A stretch of 8,280 bases of DNA, taken from assembly GCA_041685555.1 (NCBI GenBank), contig JAWLFN010000118.1, positions 1-8,280 of the forward strand, read 5' to 3'. Within the stretch, counting starts at the first letter, position 1. Every line of letters begins with the position of its first letter. The translations under genes and the position numbers were made by a program. Source of the stretch: PWQG01 sp041685555. GTDB lineage: Bacteria > Pseudomonadota > Gammaproteobacteria > Pseudomonadales > Pseudohongiellaceae. Under the pieces are notes generated by a model that saw only the letters and a program-made list of their open reading frames with translations, made no database searches and was not told where the DNA came from. Below, piece by piece: positions 6,061-8,280 of this stretch.

Positions 6061-6435
6061 ATGAAGAATGTTTCCACCTTGATGAAAGTCGGCATGGCCG
6101 GCATGCTGGTCACTGCAGCGATGGCTGTGGGTTCTGTTTCCGCCGGAGAGAAATCCCTGGTGCAGCTGGCGCAGGCCTCGGATGATTTCGATCCGGCGCG
6201 GACCTACACACAGAGCTGTGCCGCCTGTCACAACAGCGGCGCCGCCGGAGCCCCGCGTCTCGGCAACTCCGATGACTGGTCGGCCCGCATGGATAAAGGC
6301 TTCGACACGCTGGTAGAGCACACCATCGAGGGCTTCAACAACATCATGCCGCCGCGCGGCATGTGTTTCGATTGTACGGATGAGGAACTGGCGGAAGTGG
6401 TCCAGTATATTCTGGACGAGAGCATCCAGGACTGA
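6061..6435 (+). CDS. Cytochrome c5-type monoheme periplasmic cytochrome (second of tandem pair)
   Basis: A 124-residue protein. Residues 1-28 are a signal peptide (likely cleavage SVSA before GEK). The heme motif is CAACH (Cys53, Cys56, His57), the probable axial methionine is Met96 in IMPPRG, and CFDC (Cys102, Cys105) supplies the c5-type disulfide pair. The C-terminal helix DEELAEVVQYIL closes the fold. It is shorter than its neighbour because it lacks the cysteine-bearing N-terminal linker, but the two share the MPPRGMC-DCTD-E block, so they probably arose by duplication. GAGAGG (6046-6051) lies 9 bases before the ATG. Transcription may come from the promoter near 5409 or from an unrecognised one in the 116-base gap. 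It ends at an intrinsic terminator. The electron-transfer role is inferred from the family. Confidence 0.9.
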   Translation: MKNVSTLMKVGMAGMLVTAAMAVGSVSAGEKSLVQLAQASDDFDPARTYTQSCAACHNSGAAGAPRLGNSDDWSARMDKGFDTLVEHTIEGFNNIMPPRGMCFDCTDEELAEVVQYILDESIQD

Positions 6436-6465
6436 ACCACGCGCGACCGGCAGTAGCCGTAAGAG

Positions 6466-6498
6466 AGGCCGCCATCCCTCGAGGGTCGCGGCCTTTTT
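6466..6498 (+). terminator. Intrinsic terminator after the cytochrome pair
   Basis: AGGCCGC (6466-6472) pairs with GCGGCCT (6488-6494). Inside lies a second small stem, CCC/GGG around TCGA (6476-6485). Five T residues follow immediately (6494-6498). It sits 30 bases after the cytochrome stop and abuts the stop codon of the convergent rep gene, so it separates the two transcripts. On the - strand it lacks a clear T-run. Confidence 0.8.
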
Positions 6499-8280
6499 CA
6501 TGCCCCCAGCAGGCTTTTCAGGTCAGCGACGGCAGAGCGGTTGTCTTCCTGTCGTTGTTCCTCGCTGCGCGCTTCACGCCCTTCCCAGACCAGCTGATCG
6601 GCCGGCAGTTCGTCCAGAAACCGGCTTGGTGTGGTGACGAAGGTCTCGCCGTACTGCTTGCGTTTCTTCGCCAGCGTGAACACCAGTGACTGCTGCGCCC
6701 GCGTGATGCCGACATAGGCCAGGCGCCGCTCCTCGTCGATGTCGTCGTTCTGGATGCTGTTGCGGTGTGGCAGCAGCTCCTCCTCCATGCCCATGATGAA
6801 CACCAGCGGAAACTCCAGGCCCTTGGCCGCGTGCAGGGTCATCAACTGTACCTGGTTGCTGGCCTCTTTCTCTTCTTCCTGGCGTTCCATCAGGTCGCGC
6901 AGGATCAGCCGGTTGATGGCTGCCTCGATGTCTTCTTCGCCATCATTGTCTTCCGCTTCCTTCTGCAGGGTCTTGTGCAGCGAGCCCAGCAGGAGTTCGA
7001 CATTGCCCCAGGCCCGCTCGGCGGCCGTGGGGGTGTTGGCGGTCTGGTGGAGCCAGTTCTCATAATCCATGTCGCTGATCATTTCGCGGATCATGCGGAT
7101 CGGTTCGCCGCGTTGGCACTGTTCGCCGATGTGGTTCATCCATTCACTGAACTCGCGAAGTTTCGCCACGCGGGGAGCAGCCATGTGGTGTTCCAGTCCC
7201 AGCTCGCCACAGGCACTGAACAGGCCCACGCCACGCTCGTTGGCATACCCGGCCAGGCCCTCGATCACTGCCGGGCCAATCGTGCGGCGCGGTGTATTGA
7301 TGATGCGCAGGAAAGCATTGTCGTCGTCCGGGTTCACCAGCAGACGAAGGTAAGCCATGATGTCCTTGATCTCGCTGCGCGAGAAGAACGAGGTGCCGCC
7401 AGTGATCTGGTACGGGATCTGGTGCGCCTGCAGCTTGATCTCCAGCAGGCGGGCCTGGTGGTTGCCACGATACAGTACCGCGATGTCGCCGAAACGCAGC
7501 TTCTGGTGCACGCAGACGCTGAGGATCTCATTGGCGATGCGCTCGGTCTCGGCCTCCTGGTCGTTCATGGCCAGTACGCGGATGCGGTCCCCGAAACCGA
7601 GCTCACTCCACAACTGCTTCTCGTACACATGCGAGTTGTTGGCAATCAGGGTGTTGGCGGCGCTGAGGATGGTGTTGGTGGAGCGGTAGTTCTGCTCCAG
7701 CTTGATGATCTTCAGGTCCGGATAGTCGGTCTGCAACTGGATCATGTTCTCGGGGCGCGCGCCACGCCAGGAATAGATGGACTGGTCATCGTCGCCGACC
7801 ACGGTCAGGCCACCACGCACGCCGACCAGCAATTTCACCAGCAGGTACTGGCTGGTGTTGGTGTCCTGGTACTCGTCCACCAGCAGATAATGGATGCGCT
7901 CCTGCCACTTCGCCAGGGCCTGCGGGTTGCGCTGGAACAGGGAGGTGGGCAGCAGGATCAGGTCATCGAAGTCGACGGCATTGAAAGTTCGCAGGTGGTG
8001 CTGGTAGCTTTCGTAGACGCGGGCCGCCAGCATATCCTCGGGTGTCTCCGCCATCCCGGCGGCGTCATCCGGCAGCAGCAGCTGGTTCTTCCAGTTCGAG
8101 ATTCGTCCCTGCAGGGCCTTGAGCTGGTCATCGGCCAGTTCGGTATCCTTGAGGGTCAGGCTTTTCAGCAAGGCAAAACTGTCCTGGGCGTCGAATATCG
8201 AAAAACCGCTCTTGAGGTCAAATGACTTCGCGTCGCGGCGGATGATGTTCAGCCCGAGCTGGTGGAAGGTGCTGATCGTG
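6498..8280 (-). CDS. rep: ATP-dependent DNA helicase Rep (UvrD/Rep superfamily 1A), N terminus cut by window edge
   Basis: The frame on the - strand is open to the window's right edge; 593 residues are visible against 673 in E. coli Rep, so about 80 N-terminal residues with the Walker A motif are missing. The first visible residues, TISTFHQLGLNII, match the Rep motif Ia/Ib region. Further motifs, numbered from the first visible residue, are LLVDEYQDTN (Walker B, about 132-141), GDDDQSIYSWRG (III, 162-173), LEQNYRS (IV, 194-200), ITGGTSFFSRSEIKD (292-306), QLMTLHAAKGLEF (V, 478-490) and RRLAYVGITRA (VI, 518-528). GGTSFFSR and NPDDDNAFLRIINTP favour Rep over UvrD or PcrA, and the chain ends shortly after the helicase core without UvrD's long C-terminal extension. 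Rep is a 3'-5' translocase that helps replication forks pass protein roadblocks. It converges on the cytochrome genes; its stop lies at the terminator's T-run. Confidence 0.97.
   Translation of the reverse strand, partial: TISTFHQLGLNIIRRDAKSFDLKSGFSIFDAQDSFALLKSLTLKDTELADDQLKALQGRISNWKNQLLLPDDAAGMAETPEDMLAARVYESYQHHLRTFNAVDFDDLILLPTSLFQRNPQALAKWQERIHYLLVDEYQDTNTSQYLLVKLLVGVRGGLTVVGDDDQSIYSWRGARPENMIQLQTDYPDLKIIKLEQNYRSTNTILSAANTLIANNSHVYEKQLWSELGFGDRIRVLAMNDQEAETERIANEILSVCVHQKLRFGDIAVLYRGNHQARLLEIKLQAHQIPYQITGGTSFFSRSEIKDIMAYLRLLVNPDDDNAFLRIINTPRRTIGPAVIEGLAGYANERGVGLFSACGELGLEHHMAAPRVAKLREFSEWMNHIGEQCQRGEPIRMIREMISDMDYENWLHQTANTPTAAERAWGNVELLLGSLHKTLQKEAEDNDGEEDIEAAINRLILRDLMERQEEEKEASNQVQLMTLHAAKGLEFPLVFIMGMEEELLPHRNSIQNDDIDEERRLAYVGITRAQQSLVFTLAKKRKQYGETFVTTPSRFLDELPADQLVWEGREARSEEQRQEDNRSAVADLKSLLGA

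Noticed and set aside
6765..8225. 486-codon open frame on the + strand opposite rep
   Set aside because: It is an antisense shadow of a well-conserved helicase in GC-biased sequence. Its translation is Val/Leu/Gln/His-rich with no family motif, while the - strand frame carries every helicase motif.

Overview
The window is GC-rich and densely coded. It looks like part of a gammaproteobacterial chromosome, probably from a free-living, halophile- or Ectothiorhodospira-type lineage. That placement is inferred from a Rep helicase very close to the enterobacterial/pseudomonad form, cytochrome c5-type proteins beside it (an arrangement I recall from Pseudomonas), and a YidC-type insertase with a large periplasmic domain. 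I cannot name the species.

Left part (1-3426, + strand): four genes overlap or nearly touch and read as one operon. The first three match, in kind and in order, the Campylobacter jejuni genes Cj1418-Cj1417-Cj1416, which make the P-N bond of the capsule O-methyl phosphoramidate. They are an L-glutamine kinase (PEP-synthase-like, only its C-terminal part inside the window), a gamma-glutamyl-CDP-amidate hydrolase (class I glutamine amidotransferase fold) and a CTP:phosphoglutamine cytidylyltransferase. Together they would turn glutamine, ATP and CTP into cytidine diphosphoramidate. The fourth gene is a TagF-like (CDP-glycerol glycerophosphotransferase family) transferase. TagF enzymes move a beta-phosphoryl group from a CDP-activated donor with release of CMP, so this one is a good candidate to attach phosphoramidate to a surface glycan or other acceptor. 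That last step is inference.

Middle part (3427-5380, + strand): after a 78-bp gap come a small secreted/membrane protein with a Y-L-D-P-G-T-G motif and a divergent YidC/Oxa1 insertase paralogue. The paralogue seems to carry a cleavable signal peptide and lacks the basic C-terminal tail. They may extend the cell-surface module or be an independent pair.

Right part (5381-8280): a promoter with a consensus TATAAT -10 precedes the first of two tandem periplasmic cytochrome c5-type genes. These are separated by a hairpin and closed by an intrinsic terminator. Converging on them from the - strand is the ATP-dependent DNA helicase gene rep, whose N-terminal Walker A region lies beyond the right edge.
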